From contig NZ_BMMZ01000017.1 in assembly GCF_014646195.1 (NCBI RefSeq), positions 1-64,000 on the forward strand: a DNA stretch of 64,000 nt. Reading direction: 5' to 3'. The position numbers and the translations under genes were made by a program. The notes under the pieces are model-generated. The model had not been told where the DNA came from and did not search any database. It saw nothing but the letters and a program-made list of their open reading frames with translations. The DNA comes from Microlunatus endophyticus. Lineage in GTDB: Bacteria; Actinomycetota; Actinomycetes; Propionibacteriales; Propionibacteriaceae. Shown here piece after piece: positions 42,754-51,837 of this stretch (positions within the stretch are counted from its first letter, which is position 1; each line of letters starts with the position of its first letter).

Positions 42754-44193
42754 ATGGAATTTCGCGTCAAAGATCTGGGCCTGGCCGCTTACGGCCGCAA
42801 GGAGATCACCCTTGCCGAACAGGAGATGCCCGGCCTGATGGCCATGCGCGCCCAGTACGGCGCGAGCAAACCGCTGACCGGTGCGCGGATCGCCGGGTCG
42901 ATCCACATGACTGTGCAGACGGCGGTGCTGATCGAGACCCTGGTCGACCTGGGTGCCGACGTCCGTTGGGCCAGCTGCAACATCTTCTCCACCCAGGACG
43001 AGGCTGCGGCCGCCGTCGTGGTGGGCAAGGACGGCACCCCGGACGACCCCAAGGGCGTCCCGGTCTTCGCCTGGAAGGGCGAGACGCTGGAGGAGTACTG
43101 GGAGTGCACCAACGAGATCTTCAACTGGGGCGACGAACTGCCCAACATGATCCTCGACGATGGTGGTGATGCCACCCTGCTGGTGCACAAGGGTGCGGAG
43201 TACGAGAAGACCGGCGAGGTCCCGCAGGCCGGCGCCGACGATCCCGAAGAACTGCACGTCATCCTCGCGCAGCTGAAGAAGTCGATCGGCTCCGGCTCCT
43301 CCCGCTGGGTCGAGGTCGCGGGCGCCGTCAAGGGTGTCACCGAAGAGACCACCACCGGTGTCCACCGGCTCTACGAGATGGCCCGCGAAGGGTCGCTACT
43401 GTTCCCGGCGATCAGCGTCAACGACTCCGTCACCAAGTCCAAATTCGACAACAAGTACGGCTGCCGGCACTCCCTGATCGACGGCATCAACCGCGCCACC
43501 GACGTCCTGATCGGCGGCAAGGTCGCGGTCGTCGCCGGCTACGGCGACGTCGGCAAGGGATGTGCGGAATCGCTGCGTGGCCAGGGCGCCCGGGTGATCA
43601 TCACCGAGATCGATCCGATCTGCGCCCTGCAGGCCGCGATGGACGGCTACCAGGTCACCACCCTGGAGGAGACGCTCCCGTACGGCGACATCTTCGTCAC
43701 CTCGACCGGCTGCAGGGACGTGATCACGGCCGACCAGATGAGCCGCATGAAACATCAGGCGATCGTCGGAAACATCGGCCACTTCGACAACGAGATCGAC
43801 ATGGCCGGTCTGGCCCGGATCCCCGGGATCGTCAAGGACGAGATCAAGCCGCAGGTCCACGAGTGGACCTTCGAGGCCGGCACCGACAACGCGCACTCGA
43901 TCATCATTCTGAGTGAGGGCCGGCTGTTGAATCTCGGCAACGCCACCGGGCATCCCAGCTTCGTGATGAGCAACTCCTTCACCAACCAGGTGCTGGCGCA
44001 GATCGAGCTCTTCACCAAGCCGGACGAGTACCCGGTCAACGTCTACACGCTGCCGAAGAAGCTCGACGAGTTGGTGGCTCGGTTGCATCTGGACTCGCTC
44101 GGCGTCAAGCTGACCGAGCTGACCTCGGTGCAGGCGTCCTACCTCGGCGTCGATCCGGCGGGCCCGTACAAATCTGATTTGTACCGCTACTGA
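42754..44193 (+). CDS. ahcY: Adenosylhomocysteinase
   Basis: It reversibly splits S-adenosylhomocysteine into adenosine and homocysteine, relieving methyltransferase inhibition. The 479-residue protein shows [52 protein letters not shown]-binding [28 protein letters not shown] and [19 protein letters not shown]. It ends in the conserved YKSDLYRY tail that reaches the neighbouring subunit's NAD site. ATG 42754 begins the conserved [11 protein letters not shown]. Several SAM-dependent methyltransferases lie downstream in the window. Confidence 0.96.
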   Translation: MEFRVKDLGLAAYGRKEITLAEQEMPGLMAMRAQYGASKPLTGARIAGSIHMTVQTAVLIETLVDLGADVRWASCNIFSTQDEAAAAVVVGKDGTPDDPKGVPVFAWKGETLEEYWECTNEIFNWGDELPNMILDDGGDATLLVHKGAEYEKTGEVPQAGADDPEELHVILAQLKKSIGSGSSRWVEVAGAVKGVTEETTTGVHRLYEMAREGSLLFPAISVNDSVTKSKFDNKYGCRHSLIDGINRATDVLIGGKVAVVAGYGDVGKGCAESLRGQGARVIITEIDPICALQAAMDGYQVTTLEETLPYGDIFVTSTGCRDVITADQMSRMKHQAIVGNIGHFDNEIDMAGLARIPGIVKDEIKPQVHEWTFEAGTDNAHSIIILSEGRLLNLGNATGHPSFVMSNSFTNQVLAQIELFTKPDEYPVNVYTLPKKLDELVARLHLDSLGVKLTELTSVQASYLGVDPAGPYKSDLYRY

Positions 44194-44201
44194 TCTGATT
44201 C

Positions 44202-45206
44202 GTGTTCGAGCTGCCGGGTGATCTTGCCGCGGCTGTCGCCCGGTTGTCGGACGGGCAGTCCCGGCAAGATCAACTCGGTGCGACGACCCGGCAGCTGATC
44301 GAGCGCTACCAGGCCGACACACCGGCGGTGCCTGGCCGGCCGATCATGGCTGGTGATCGGGAGGCTCTGGCGTACGCGGTCTATAGGATGCCGGCGACGT
44401 ACGCGGCCATCCGGACCGTGCTCGAGCAGGTACCTGACACGTGTATCCCTGCGTCCGTACGGCATCTGGACATCGCCGGCGGCACCGGCGCCGCGGTTTG
44501 GGCAGTCGCCGATCGCTGGCCCCAGGTGGCGGACCACAGGGTGATCGAGCAGTCGGTTGCGGCGATCGATCTTGGCCGGCGACTGCAGAAGTCGGCCTCC
44601 GGGCCGGTGGGGCGGACCAGCTGGGAACAGCGGGTGATCAACTCCCGGATCGAATTGGGAGAAGCGGACCTGATCACCGTCGGCTACCTGCTGAGCGAGA
44701 TCGACGCCGGGCTTCGTACGGCATTGCTCGACGCGGCACTCGCCAGCGCCCGGCGCCTGCTGGTCATCGTCGAACCGGGGACCAAGACCGGCTATCGCCG
44801 GATCCTGGACGCACGGGATCAGATCATCGCCGCCGACTGGCAGATCGTCGCACCGTGCCCGCATCAGGCCGACTGCCCGCTGGCCGGTCAGGAGCGGGAC
44901 TGGTGTCATTTCTCGGCACGGCTCAACCGGAGCAGCATCCATCGCCGGGCCAAGAGTGCGGAGCTGGGCTTCGAGGACGAGAAGTTCAGCTACCTGGTCG
45001 CAGCACCGACACCGGTGCGGCGGCCTCAGGGGCGGGTGCTGCGACATCCGTCGTTTCCCAAGGGCCGCGTCGAATTCAGCTGCTGTCAGGCGTCGGGCGC
45101 AGCGGAGCGCGTCACGATCGCCAAACGCGACGCGGACCGCTACCGGGCCGCCCGCAAGATCGAGTGGGGTGACCCGTGGCCCGCACCGGCACCGGGCGTG
45201 GAATAG
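44202..45206 (+). CDS. Rsm22-like SAM-dependent methyltransferase family protein
   Basis: A 334-residue protein eight bases after ahcY (GTG start), so probably co-transcribed. It has a SAM-binding fold at VRHLDIAGGTGAAVWAVADRW and ITVGYLLSEIDAG. The Rsm22 hallmarks are VIVEPGTKTGYRRILDARDQI, the Cys cluster CPHQADCPLAGQERDWCHF, SAELGFEDEKFSYLV, and a further Cys pair in EFSCCQ. The family is tied to small-ribosomal-subunit maturation in mitochondria; the bacterial substrate is unknown. The link with ahcY is biochemically sensible. Confidence 0.82.
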   Translation: MFELPGDLAAAVARLSDGQSRQDQLGATTRQLIERYQADTPAVPGRPIMAGDREALAYAVYRMPATYAAIRTVLEQVPDTCIPASVRHLDIAGGTGAAVWAVADRWPQVADHRVIEQSVAAIDLGRRLQKSASGPVGRTSWEQRVINSRIELGEADLITVGYLLSEIDAGLRTALLDAALASARRLLVIVEPGTKTGYRRILDARDQIIAADWQIVAPCPHQADCPLAGQERDWCHFSARLNRSSIHRRAKSAELGFEDEKFSYLVAAPTPVRRPQGRVLRHPSFPKGRVEFSCCQASGAAERVTIAKRDADRYRAARKIEWGDPWPAPAPGVE

Positions 45207-45213
45207 TGATCGT

Positions 45214-46038
45214 GTGCTGACCTCCAACGGTTATGTGCTCGACGAAGCGCCGCACAGGCTGGGCGCGCTGCGGCCGGTCCCGGACGGGGAGCGTCGCTCC
45301 CGCGAGGCGCTGTGGAACCGGCTGGACTGCGACGGTTATCTGTTGCTGCGCAATTTCCTGGACCCAGCTGTCGTCGGGGAGTTCCGGCGCTACTACTTCG
45401 CACGACTGGCCGAGGCCGGGCTGCGGGAGGACGGCAGCGGCGAAGTTGATCAAGCCCGGCTGCGGCACATCCTGTTCCGGGAGATCGTGCCGGGACCCGA
45501 GTACGACGCGTTCTGCCGGCAGCCGGTGATCGTCGACTTCTTCTCGTGGCTGCTCGGCGACGACGTCCACCTGCACCGCCGCAAGATCATCCGTCACACC
45601 CGACCGGGGGATTCGGGTATCGGGCAGGCCACGCAGGCACACTACGACCTGCTCTACCTGCGGGAGGGCACCGACGAAGTGCTCACCCTCTGGATCCCGC
45701 TGGGTGACTGCCCGGTGCCGCGCGGTGGGCTGATCTATCTGGAGGGCAGCCACCACTGGGTGCAGGCCGAGGAAGCTGCCGGCGTCCGGAAACGGCCTGC
45801 GGCCTCGATCACCGCCGACCTGCCGGGTCTCGCTGATGATCATGATGGTCGATGGCTGATGACCGACTACGCCGCGGGCGACGTGATGGTGCATACCGCG
45901 CAGATGGTGCACGCGGCACTCGACAACGTCGATCCTGCGCACATCATGCGGCTGTCCACCGACATCCGCTACCAGCGCGTCTCGGATGCCGTCGACGGAC
46001 GGTGGCAGCACGACTGGCACGACCGCGACGGTCTCTAG
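45214..46038 (+). CDS. Phytanoyl-CoA dioxygenase (PhyH) family Fe(II)/2-oxoglutarate oxygenase
   Basis: A 274-residue cupin-fold oxygenase (GTG start, seven bases after the previous stop). The iron ligands are suggested by TQAHYDLLYL (HxD) and the distal His in VHTAQMVHAALDN. A later Arg in HIMRLSTDIRYQ would bind 2-oxoglutarate. LWIPLGDCPVPRGGLIYLEGSHHW is the classic PhyH core, and DCDGYLLLRNFLDP its start. Many relatives hydroxylate secondary metabolites; the substrate here is unknown. Confidence 0.85.
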   Translation: MLTSNGYVLDEAPHRLGALRPVPDGERRSREALWNRLDCDGYLLLRNFLDPAVVGEFRRYYFARLAEAGLREDGSGEVDQARLRHILFREIVPGPEYDAFCRQPVIVDFFSWLLGDDVHLHRRKIIRHTRPGDSGIGQATQAHYDLLYLREGTDEVLTLWIPLGDCPVPRGGLIYLEGSHHWVQAEEAAGVRKRPAASITADLPGLADDHDGRWLMTDYAAGDVMVHTAQMVHAALDNVDPAHIMRLSTDIRYQRVSDAVDGRWQHDWHDRDGL

Positions 46039-46047
46039 GAGCGCGGG

Positions 46048-46569
46048 CTACTTCTGTCCACGGGGCACATCGAAGTCGGTCAGCCGGGCGGACTGTTTGG
46101 ACAGATCGGCCCAGTTCCCGTCGTAGTCCAGCGAGGCCAGACCGCTGGTCGGGAATTTCTCGTCCATCCGTTTCCAGAGATTCTTGTGCCCCTTGCGCGG
46201 CGCCAGGCGGTCGACCAACTCGGGGACCGCCGGCGAATGTCCGATCAGCAGCACTGTCCGGACGTCGTCCGGTGTCTTGCGTAGCACTTTGACCAACTCG
46301 TGGGCGACTGCCTCGTAGAGATGATCGTCGTACTGCACGGTCCCGGCTGATGCGCCCGCGGCGACTGCCCGCTCCCAGGTCTCGCGCGCACGGACCGCAG
46401 TGGAGCACCAGACGAGATCGGGGTTGACATGGCGCTCCGCCAGCAACTGGCCCAGGGCGGCGCTGTCCCGTCGTCCCCGGCCGGACAGCGGACGCTCATG
46501 GTCGGGCACGTCGAGTCCCCAGGCCGATTTGGCGTGCCGGAGAAGGAAGATCCTGCGGCTGGTGCTCAT
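46048..46569 (-). CDS. SixA-type histidine phosphatase family protein
   Basis: A 173-residue single-domain phosphatase of the histidine-phosphatase superfamily. The active-site motif is IFLLRHAKSAW (RHG-type with catalytic His). Supporting residues lie in CSTAVRARETWERA and VLLIGHSPAVPELVDRL (second His). SixA acts on phosphohistidine, but most actinobacterial relatives are uncharacterised. It is convergent with the PhyH gene, nine bases apart. Confidence 0.85.
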   Translation of the reverse strand: MSTSRRIFLLRHAKSAWGLDVPDHERPLSGRGRRDSAALGQLLAERHVNPDLVWCSTAVRARETWERAVAAGASAGTVQYDDHLYEAVAHELVKVLRKTPDDVRTVLLIGHSPAVPELVDRLAPRKGHKNLWKRMDEKFPTSGLASLDYDGNWADLSKQSARLTDFDVPRGQK

Positions 46570-46725
46570 GACCCAACCCTAGGGAAACTCGTCAAGGCCA
46601 AAGTGGCCGGAAGGTTACGAGACGGCGGTGAGATCCTGCCTACCAGCTCTCGACCCGCACCTGCCACAAGAGCACCTTGGTACGGCCCACCTACCCGAGC
46701 TTCGCCGTTTGGCAGACTCCATCGG

Positions 46726-47520
46726 GTGATATCTGCAGAGGTGCTCCGGATCGGTGTCGAAGAGGCTCTCATCGATCGGTGGCGTGGCTGGTTCGCCCCG
46801 CCGGTGCAGCCGTTCCGCACTGATCTGCTCGGCCCTCAGATGGCAGCGGCAGTTCCGGTGCGTCAGGCAAGACCGACGGCCGAGTGGACTGACACATTCT
46901 TCATGTACTCCGGTACCTGGACGTGGCTGAGCGAAGACGAGTTCAGCTCGCTACGACCGAGCCTTCGACGCAGTCTGCTGGCGGTACGACGTCGAACGGT
47001 GCGTCCGAAGTTGATGCCGCTCTGGCCGTCGGAGCTGACTCGATCCGGCGATGATCCGATGCTTCGGTGGATCGCATCGGGAGCCGTCCGGCCCAGTCGG
47101 CACAAAGAGGTTCCCGGCAGGGTCTGGCAACGGGCGCAGGCGGTACTGCCGGAGGCTGAGCGGCTGGCGGGGACCTTTGCTGCCAGCGGTTCCGGCCCCA
47201 ACTGCTTCGGCACAGTGCTGGCTGCCACGGGTCTCGATCTCAGCGATGTTCAGGTTGGCCCGGACAAGTTTCAGGCTTGGTTGTGCGAGCACACCGAACG
47301 CGTCAGCGGCACCGGCAGCGATGACGAGGCGGGCATCGTTTTCGCCTGGACCGAGCACGGAGACCTGGCTCATGCAACTGTGACCGTTGGCGGCGGTTGG
47401 ATGTTGACCAAGCCGTCACAATCGTGGTCCAGTCCGCGATTGATCTATGGCGTGCGAGAAGCAGTCAACTCCTGGCGATATCCGGACACCCGTCTGGAGC
47501 GGTACCGCATCGTTCGGTAG
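46726..47520 (+). CDS. Hypothetical protein, possible NlpC/P60-like fold
   Basis: A 264-residue protein with a GTG start (VISAEVLRIG). I do not recognise the family with confidence. The C-terminal half carries SGPNCFGTVLAATG, a Cys at the start of a helix, and later GDLAHATVTVGGGWMLTKPSQSW, a His on a strand. This Cys...His order and spacing (about 55 residues) resembles papain-like NlpC/P60 enzymes. No signal peptide is seen, so a cytoplasmic role is likely. Proposed by pattern only. Confidence 0.55.
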   Translation: MISAEVLRIGVEEALIDRWRGWFAPPVQPFRTDLLGPQMAAAVPVRQARPTAEWTDTFFMYSGTWTWLSEDEFSSLRPSLRRSLLAVRRRTVRPKLMPLWPSELTRSGDDPMLRWIASGAVRPSRHKEVPGRVWQRAQAVLPEAERLAGTFAASGSGPNCFGTVLAATGLDLSDVQVGPDKFQAWLCEHTERVSGTGSDDEAGIVFAWTEHGDLAHATVTVGGGWMLTKPSQSWSSPRLIYGVREAVNSWRYPDTRLERYRIVR

Positions 47521-47552
47521 TCGAAGGCACTGATCTTGGTGGCGGGCCCCAG

Positions 47553-47709
47553 CTACTGGATGTTCTTGCGGAACGTGATCCAGGTCGGTTGGAAGCCAAG
47601 TTGCCGGATACTGGCGAACGTGTCGGCGTGCCAGGTCAACGATTCGAGTGCGAGATCGATGATTGCCTCAATGTCATGATCGTGGGGGTCGCACGCAACC
47701 TCGCCCAGC
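47553..47709 (-). pseudogene. Possible GNAT N-terminal remnant
   Basis: A short minus-strand frame without a start codon reads DPHDHDIEAIIDLALESLTW and stops at 47553. The wording is typical of the first helix of GNAT acetyltransferases, but the acetyl-CoA-binding half is absent. It lies directly beyond the stop of the NTF2-like gene. Confidence 0.3.
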
Positions 47710-48219
47710 TCAGCCGACGCCGTGGTCGACGATCCGCCAGGCGTGATCGGGTCCGACCTGCTGAAGTTCGTAGGTCCAGCCGTTGGTGCCAGGCTGGTAG
47801 CCGATGTCGGCTCCTCGAATATGGGTGTAGTCGAGGGCCACGTCGACAGCCCAGTAGCGGCTGTGCTGCCCGTACGTCGTGTCGTGGTGGCTGTCGATGA
47901 TCTTGAGGTGGCTCATGGTGCCGAGTGCTCGATGACGGTTGGCATTGTGGAATCGGCGTTGGCTGGGATAGAGCGCGTTCATGGTGTCGAAGTCGCGATG
48001 GTTGTACGCGGCGACGTAGGCGCGGACGACGTCATCAGGGCTGGCGCTCGGAGCTGGTACGCCGACTGATGCGGTCTGGAGGTTCAGCCGGTATCCGAAC
48101 GCCCACGCGCCGGACGTGCAGATCATGATCACGGCGATCAGGATGGCGGCAGGAGGAAGCCAGCGTCGTACCGCCGGAGATCGATCAGCGGTATCGACGG
48201 GCAGTCGCCGGTCAGCCAC
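47710..48219 (-). CDS. Membrane-anchored NTF2-like hypothetical protein
   Basis: A 169-residue protein with a GTG start that overlaps the end of the 41-residue micropeptide gene by eight bases. One membrane segment (AAILIAVIMICTSGAWAFG, about 23-42) is followed by an external domain with SPDDVVRAYVAAYNHRDFDTMNALY and a C-terminal YELQQVGPDHAWRIVDHGVG. This is the layout of SnoaL/NTF2-like proteins, often lipid-linked or membrane-tethered in actinobacteria. Function unknown. It is likely made with the micropeptide. Confidence 0.65.
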   Translation of the reverse strand: MADRRLPVDTADRSPAVRRWLPPAAILIAVIMICTSGAWAFGYRLNLQTASVGVPAPSASPDDVVRAYVAAYNHRDFDTMNALYPSQRRFHNANRHRALGTMSHLKIIDSHHDTTYGQHSRYWAVDVALDYTHIRGADIGYQPGTNGWTYELQQVGPDHAWRIVDHGVG

Positions 48220-48337
48220 GCCGCCGACCTCGGGTGACCGTGAACATGATCGCGGTGAATGCTCCGGCAATCACCACCAGACCTCCGAAAGCAACGAGCA
48301 CAAGGATCAGCAGCTCTGGTGCGCCCAGATCGAACAT
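48212..48337 (-). CDS. 41-residue single-span membrane micropeptide
   Basis: From ATG 48337, with GGAGGCG six bases upstream, a 41-codon frame begins MFDLGAPELLILVLVAFGG and contains one long hydrophobic helix (about 9-33). It ends in a basic TRGRRRG tail and a TGA. It overlaps the start of the NTF2-like gene by eight bases. The hydrophobic core with positive C-terminus predicts an N-out/C-in membrane peptide. Its role is unknown. The good ribosome site and overlap argue that it is real. Confidence 0.6.
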   Translation of the reverse strand: MFDLGAPELLILVLVAFGGLVVIAGAFTAIMFTVTRGRRRG

Positions 48338-48803
48338 GGTTCTCGCCTCCGTACCGGCACATTCCCCGCCGTGTCCAAGAGTGCCATTTCAGAGGCCTGC
48401 CGGGGGCGATTCGTCTGTAGTTGATCGGTGCCGGGATCTGGACTGCGCTTGTTCCATCGGACGCAACGGGCAGCCCGCGCATCGATCGAGTTCAATTCGT
48501 GGCGAACCTGTGGTTGACGTCACCGGGGAAGGTCGGTCAGGTCGGGGACTTGTCCAGCTCGGTCGTCCGTATCCGCACGGCGGCTATGCCGAGCGACGGC
48601 TGCACTGTGATCCATTGTCCGAGGTAGCCGTCGTGGCTGCGCGCTCCGCCATTAGTCGCTACCTGGTCGTACCAGTGTCAGAATCAGGTCGCGCCAGGTT
48701 GTGGCTCCCTTGCGAACGCGGCTGGGAATCATGTCAGCCGCCGGTGCGAGACGACCCCGGGCCACCTCTTCGTGCGATTCGCGCAATCCGGTCGGTCGAG
48801 GTC
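48338..48803. other. 466-base stretch with no intact gene
   Basis: No frame here looks functional. The minus strand between about 48490 and 48665 holds the decayed serine hydrolase end described separately. The rest (48338-48489 and 48666-48803) shows no recognisable gene or RNA. Confidence 0.55.
48490..48665 (-). pseudogene. C-terminal remnant of a beta-lactamase-family serine hydrolase
   Basis: The minus strand reads NGGARSHDGYLGQWITVQPS then LGIAAVRIRT, which is the characteristic end of class-C-type serine hydrolases (small-residue, Gly, Tyr-Leu-Gly-Gln, then the VxP strand). A frameshift near 48535 separates the final FPGDVNHRF-like piece. No upstream Ser-x-x-Lys half is present, so only the tail survives. 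Confidence 0.45.
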
Positions 48804-49781
48804 TTACTCGAACAGCTGCTCCCACTTTCGCGCGTTTGCCACAGTGTCAGGTAGTCGCTCGATTCGCTCGCGGATCTTCTGCTCCTCGTCCTGTGTGTCG
48901 AAGAAGCGGCCCAGAGTGTCGGCGATCTTCGACAAGTGCTGGCCGATCATTCGATCCAGCAGCCCGGGTCTCGCGGTGAGCGGTTGACCGCCGGCGGTCA
49001 CGTATGCCTGGTGCGAGCGATGTATCAGGTGAGGATCGGGCTCGTCGCGTCCTCTCCTGGCGAAGGAGGCGAAGACGTAGGCCGCTTCGAGCGGAATGCT
49101 TTCCGGACCGGTGGTGTCCCAATCGATCAGCATGGGCCGCCCATCGGCCATGAGCACGTTCCACGGCTCGAAGTCGCGATGGCTCAGCGCATAGGGTGGC
49201 GATGCGGTGAACGTCGCGACAACCCTTTCTGCTTGGTCCTGCACCAGGTCGAGATGTTCCCGCAGCGCTGGGGCCCAGACCGCGCCGGAGGCCTGACCGT
49301 CCTGCAGCCACTTTCGCCACCGATCCGCCGGTACCGGAGGAAACTGGCAATACCACCAGTTCGGGGCGGGTCGATGACTCAGGCGCTGAAGCCCATGGAT
49401 GAGTGCCAGTGTCGCTCCGATCCACTCGGCGATGTCGTCATCGTCGGAGAGCGGCAGGTGCTCGATGAAGGGAAACGCGCGGAACAGTCCGTGCCCGTCG
49501 ATTCGAGCGACTGACCCGAACAGCGGCCGTACAGGCTCGATTGGTGGTGGACTGTCGATGCCGACCTGGATCGCCTGCTTTTCGATCTTCATGGCGACGT
49601 CGAGTTGATCTTGCCACGGCAGCTCATCGTCGGCCCAGAAACGCTTGATCAGCACGGGTCCGGAGCCGGTCGGGATGCGCCAAGCTTCGACCTGGCCGCG
49701 TCGACGTATCAGGCGTGGGGGACCGATCGGATCAGCGAGACCAAATGCCTCGGCCATCGCTGCCACGTCCACGTCAGTCAC
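48804..49781 (-). CDS. Aminoglycoside phosphotransferase (APH)-fold kinase
   Basis: A 325-residue protein with a protein-kinase-like fold. The catalytic loop is ALSHRDFEPWNVLMADG (HxDxxxxN) and the metal-binding DxD-type motif is MLIDWDTTG. An N-lobe Lys lies in GPVLIKRFW. APH-fold enzymes phosphorylate aminoglycosides, choline, homoserine and other small molecules; no feature here fixes the substrate. Resistance is possible but unproven. A second APH-fold gene lies 45 bases downstream on the same strand, in the 49827-50705 block. Confidence 0.8.
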   Translation of the reverse strand: MTDVDVAAMAEAFGLADPIGPPRLIRRRGQVEAWRIPTGSGPVLIKRFWADDELPWQDQLDVAMKIEKQAIQVGIDSPPPIEPVRPLFGSVARIDGHGLFRAFPFIEHLPLSDDDDIAEWIGATLALIHGLQRLSHRPAPNWWYCQFPPVPADRWRKWLQDGQASGAVWAPALREHLDLVQDQAERVVATFTASPPYALSHRDFEPWNVLMADGRPMLIDWDTTGPESIPLEAAYVFASFARRGRDEPDPHLIHRSHQAYVTAGGQPLTARPGLLDRMIGQHLSKIADTLGRFFDTQDEEQKIRERIERLPDTVANARKWEQLFE

Positions 49782-49826
49782 AAGACCTGCATCGTATGAC
49801 AGCCGGGTATCGCGGTCGGGTGCCTG

Positions 49827-50705
49827 TCATGAGATCAGGGCCAGTGCGGCGGTTGCAGCCGAGATCATCTGCTGACCCTTGGCATCGCCGAACATCTTGG
49901 TCGCGAAGGCCAGGTACTTGATGTTTGCCCAAACGGTGGCAGTCAGCCGAGCGCGCTGCCAGTCAGGATCGGCGACAGGGTCGTGCCCGGTGAGATCCCG
50001 CCAGGTTCTCAGATAGGTCCGAAATCCGGTGCTGTCGGCTCCGCCGATGTTCGGCAGATCCAGCGCCGGCGACCCGATGAAGGAACCGCCCCAGTCGATG
50101 ATGTGTCCTTGTCCATTCGCCCCGACGAGCACGTTGTTCCGGTGGACATCGCCATGGATCAGCGTGCGGGGCAGTTGTTCCAGCGCCTCGAGAATCGCGT
50201 GAGCTTCTCGGAATTCCTTCACTTGTGCGCACAGCTCCTCCGCGACCGGGCGTTCCAGTGCATGGAGGCGCTTCATCGACACGTCGCATTTGGTACGCCA
50301 CCAATCGGGGTCGACAACCGGAACGCCGCGAGGCACCTGGATGCGCAGATAGTGTGCGTGTATCCGAGCCAGTGTTTCGATCACGTTGCCCGGCAGAGCC
50401 GATTCGCTCTTGGCAGGACTGGCAGCGTAGAACTCAGTCAGGATGTAGGGACCATCTGAGTTCTCGCCGGCGTAGATGAGTTCGGGGATCGCGGTCACGT
50501 CCGGAACACGCGCCGCCGCAGTCAGTGCAGCCACCTCGGTCGCGGATGTTTGCTTCAGCAGCAGCGTTCGCTCGACGGGTTGGCCGCCGCCGGTCAGTAT
50601 CACCTGGACTCGGAACGTTGATGCATCGCTGACTCCGCCAGCGACAGGCTCCCGTGCCACGACTTCGATCCCATTGCCGAACAGGGCCGCTGCATCGTCG
50701 GTCAT
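49827..50705 (-). CDS. APH-fold kinase, second copy
   Basis: A 292-residue kinase-fold protein clearly different in sequence from its neighbour. The catalytic loop is TLIHGDVHRNNVLVG and the metal motif is HIIDWGGSFIG, with an N-lobe Lys in TLLLKQTSA. IGGADSTGFRTYLRTWRDL lies in the C-lobe. The start is the ATG giving MTDDAAAL, divergent from a methyltransferase across 120 bases. The substrate is unknown; two adjacent members suggest an accessory locus. Confidence 0.8.
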   Translation of the reverse strand: MTDDAAALFGNGIEVVAREPVAGGVSDASTFRVQVILTGGGQPVERTLLLKQTSATEVAALTAAARVPDVTAIPELIYAGENSDGPYILTEFYAASPAKSESALPGNVIETLARIHAHYLRIQVPRGVPVVDPDWWRTKCDVSMKRLHALERPVAEELCAQVKEFREAHAILEALEQLPRTLIHGDVHRNNVLVGANGQGHIIDWGGSFIGSPALDLPNIGGADSTGFRTYLRTWRDLTGHDPVADPDWQRARLTATVWANIKYLAFATKMFGDAKGQQMISAATAALALIS

Positions 50706-50825
50706 GGCGACACAGACTAGGCGATTGGCGGGACGCTCTCGGAGGTGCGACTGCCGTCTACCCGGATCGTTCGAGGCCTCGCAATCACTGGGTGGCACAG
50801 CTCGGCAGATTGCGATACTGAGCCC

Positions 50826-51674
50826 GTGACCACCGAGGACATCAACGCGACCCGTATCTACTACGACCAGCTTGGAGAGCGGGAGTGGACCCGGCTCACG
50901 AGTGCTATCGCAGGCCGTGTCAGTTTTGAAGTGCACCGCCGGTTCCTTGCACGGTTTGTCGGGCGAGGAGACCGCGTCCTGGAGATCGGCGCCGGACCCG
51001 GACGATTCACGATCGAGCTGGCGGCGCTGGGCGCCCGCGTGGTCGTCAGTGATCTGTCGCCGGTGCAACTTGAGCTGAACAGGTTTCACGTTGCCAGGAC
51101 GCCTGCAGAGAGCGCGGTCGAAGATCGAGTACTCCTTGATGTGTGTGATGTCAGCCGCTATGCCGACGGCGAGTTCGACGCTGTCGTCGCGTACGGCGGC
51201 CCGCTGTCCTACGCGTTCGACGCCGCCGAGGATGCCCTAAATGGGCTGCTTCGGATCACTCGTCCCGGTGGGATGGTCGTTGCCTCGGTCATGTCGACGC
51301 TTGGGACGTGGCGCAGCTCGTTACCCGGAGTTCTGGGTGTCGCCCACCGGTTCGGTGAAGAAGTCAACGACAAGGTACTCGCCACTGGAGACATGCGTCA
51401 TCTGGTAGGGCTTGATCATGTTTGTCGGATGTTTCGAACCCGTCAGGTTGAGGAGTTGATTGATACGGTAGGTGGGGAGTCCGTCGCACTGAGCGCGAGC
51501 AACTGGGCGTCAATGAGCGATCCGTCGGCCCTGGAACCTCTTGAGGACGACCCCGAGCGCTGGAGGCATTTCCTTGACAACGAAGTCGCTGCCTGTGCGG
51601 AACCTGGCGCCACCGACGGTGGCACGCATATCCTCTTTGCGGCAGCGCCGGGTCGCGACGCGTCTGACGGATGA
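50826..51674 (+). CDS. Class I SAM-dependent methyltransferase
   Basis: A 282-residue enzyme (GTG start). The SAM site is GDRVLEIGAGPGRFTIELAALG (motif I), with RVVVSDLSPVQLEL as motif II and FDAVVAYGGPLSYAFDAAED as motif III/post-motif region. LLRITRPGGMVVASVMS follows. ATRIYYDQLGEREWTRL at the N-terminus is typical of small-molecule methyltransferases. The acceptor is unknown. It is divergent from the second APH-fold kinase. Confidence 0.83.
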   Translation: MTTEDINATRIYYDQLGEREWTRLTSAIAGRVSFEVHRRFLARFVGRGDRVLEIGAGPGRFTIELAALGARVVVSDLSPVQLELNRFHVARTPAESAVEDRVLLDVCDVSRYADGEFDAVVAYGGPLSYAFDAAEDALNGLLRITRPGGMVVASVMSTLGTWRSSLPGVLGVAHRFGEEVNDKVLATGDMRHLVGLDHVCRMFRTRQVEELIDTVGGESVALSASNWASMSDPSALEPLEDDPERWRHFLDNEVAACAEPGATDGGTHILFAAAPGRDASDG

Positions 51675-51837
51675 TTGACCTGGCTCAATGGCTGGCGATT
51701 AGATCCGATGAATGGATTTGTTGCGCACCTTCCCGGGAACGTCCGCTCGATCAACGACGGCCTGCGGCCTGCGGCGGTCGTCAACCTTGTCGCGTGCTAA
51801 CCGGCTACCCATCTGACGGCTGGGGTGGCGCCGTGAC

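Noticed and set aside
44166-44184. Perfect 8-3-8 inverted repeat at the end of ahcY
   Set aside because: It falls in codons for the conserved YKSDLYRY tail, so the symmetry is explained by protein constraint; not counted as a terminator.
51675-51837. Small plus-strand frame from ATG 51708 (27 codons)
   Set aside because: No ribosome site and no recognisable features; the gap between the two methyltransferase genes is treated as non-coding.
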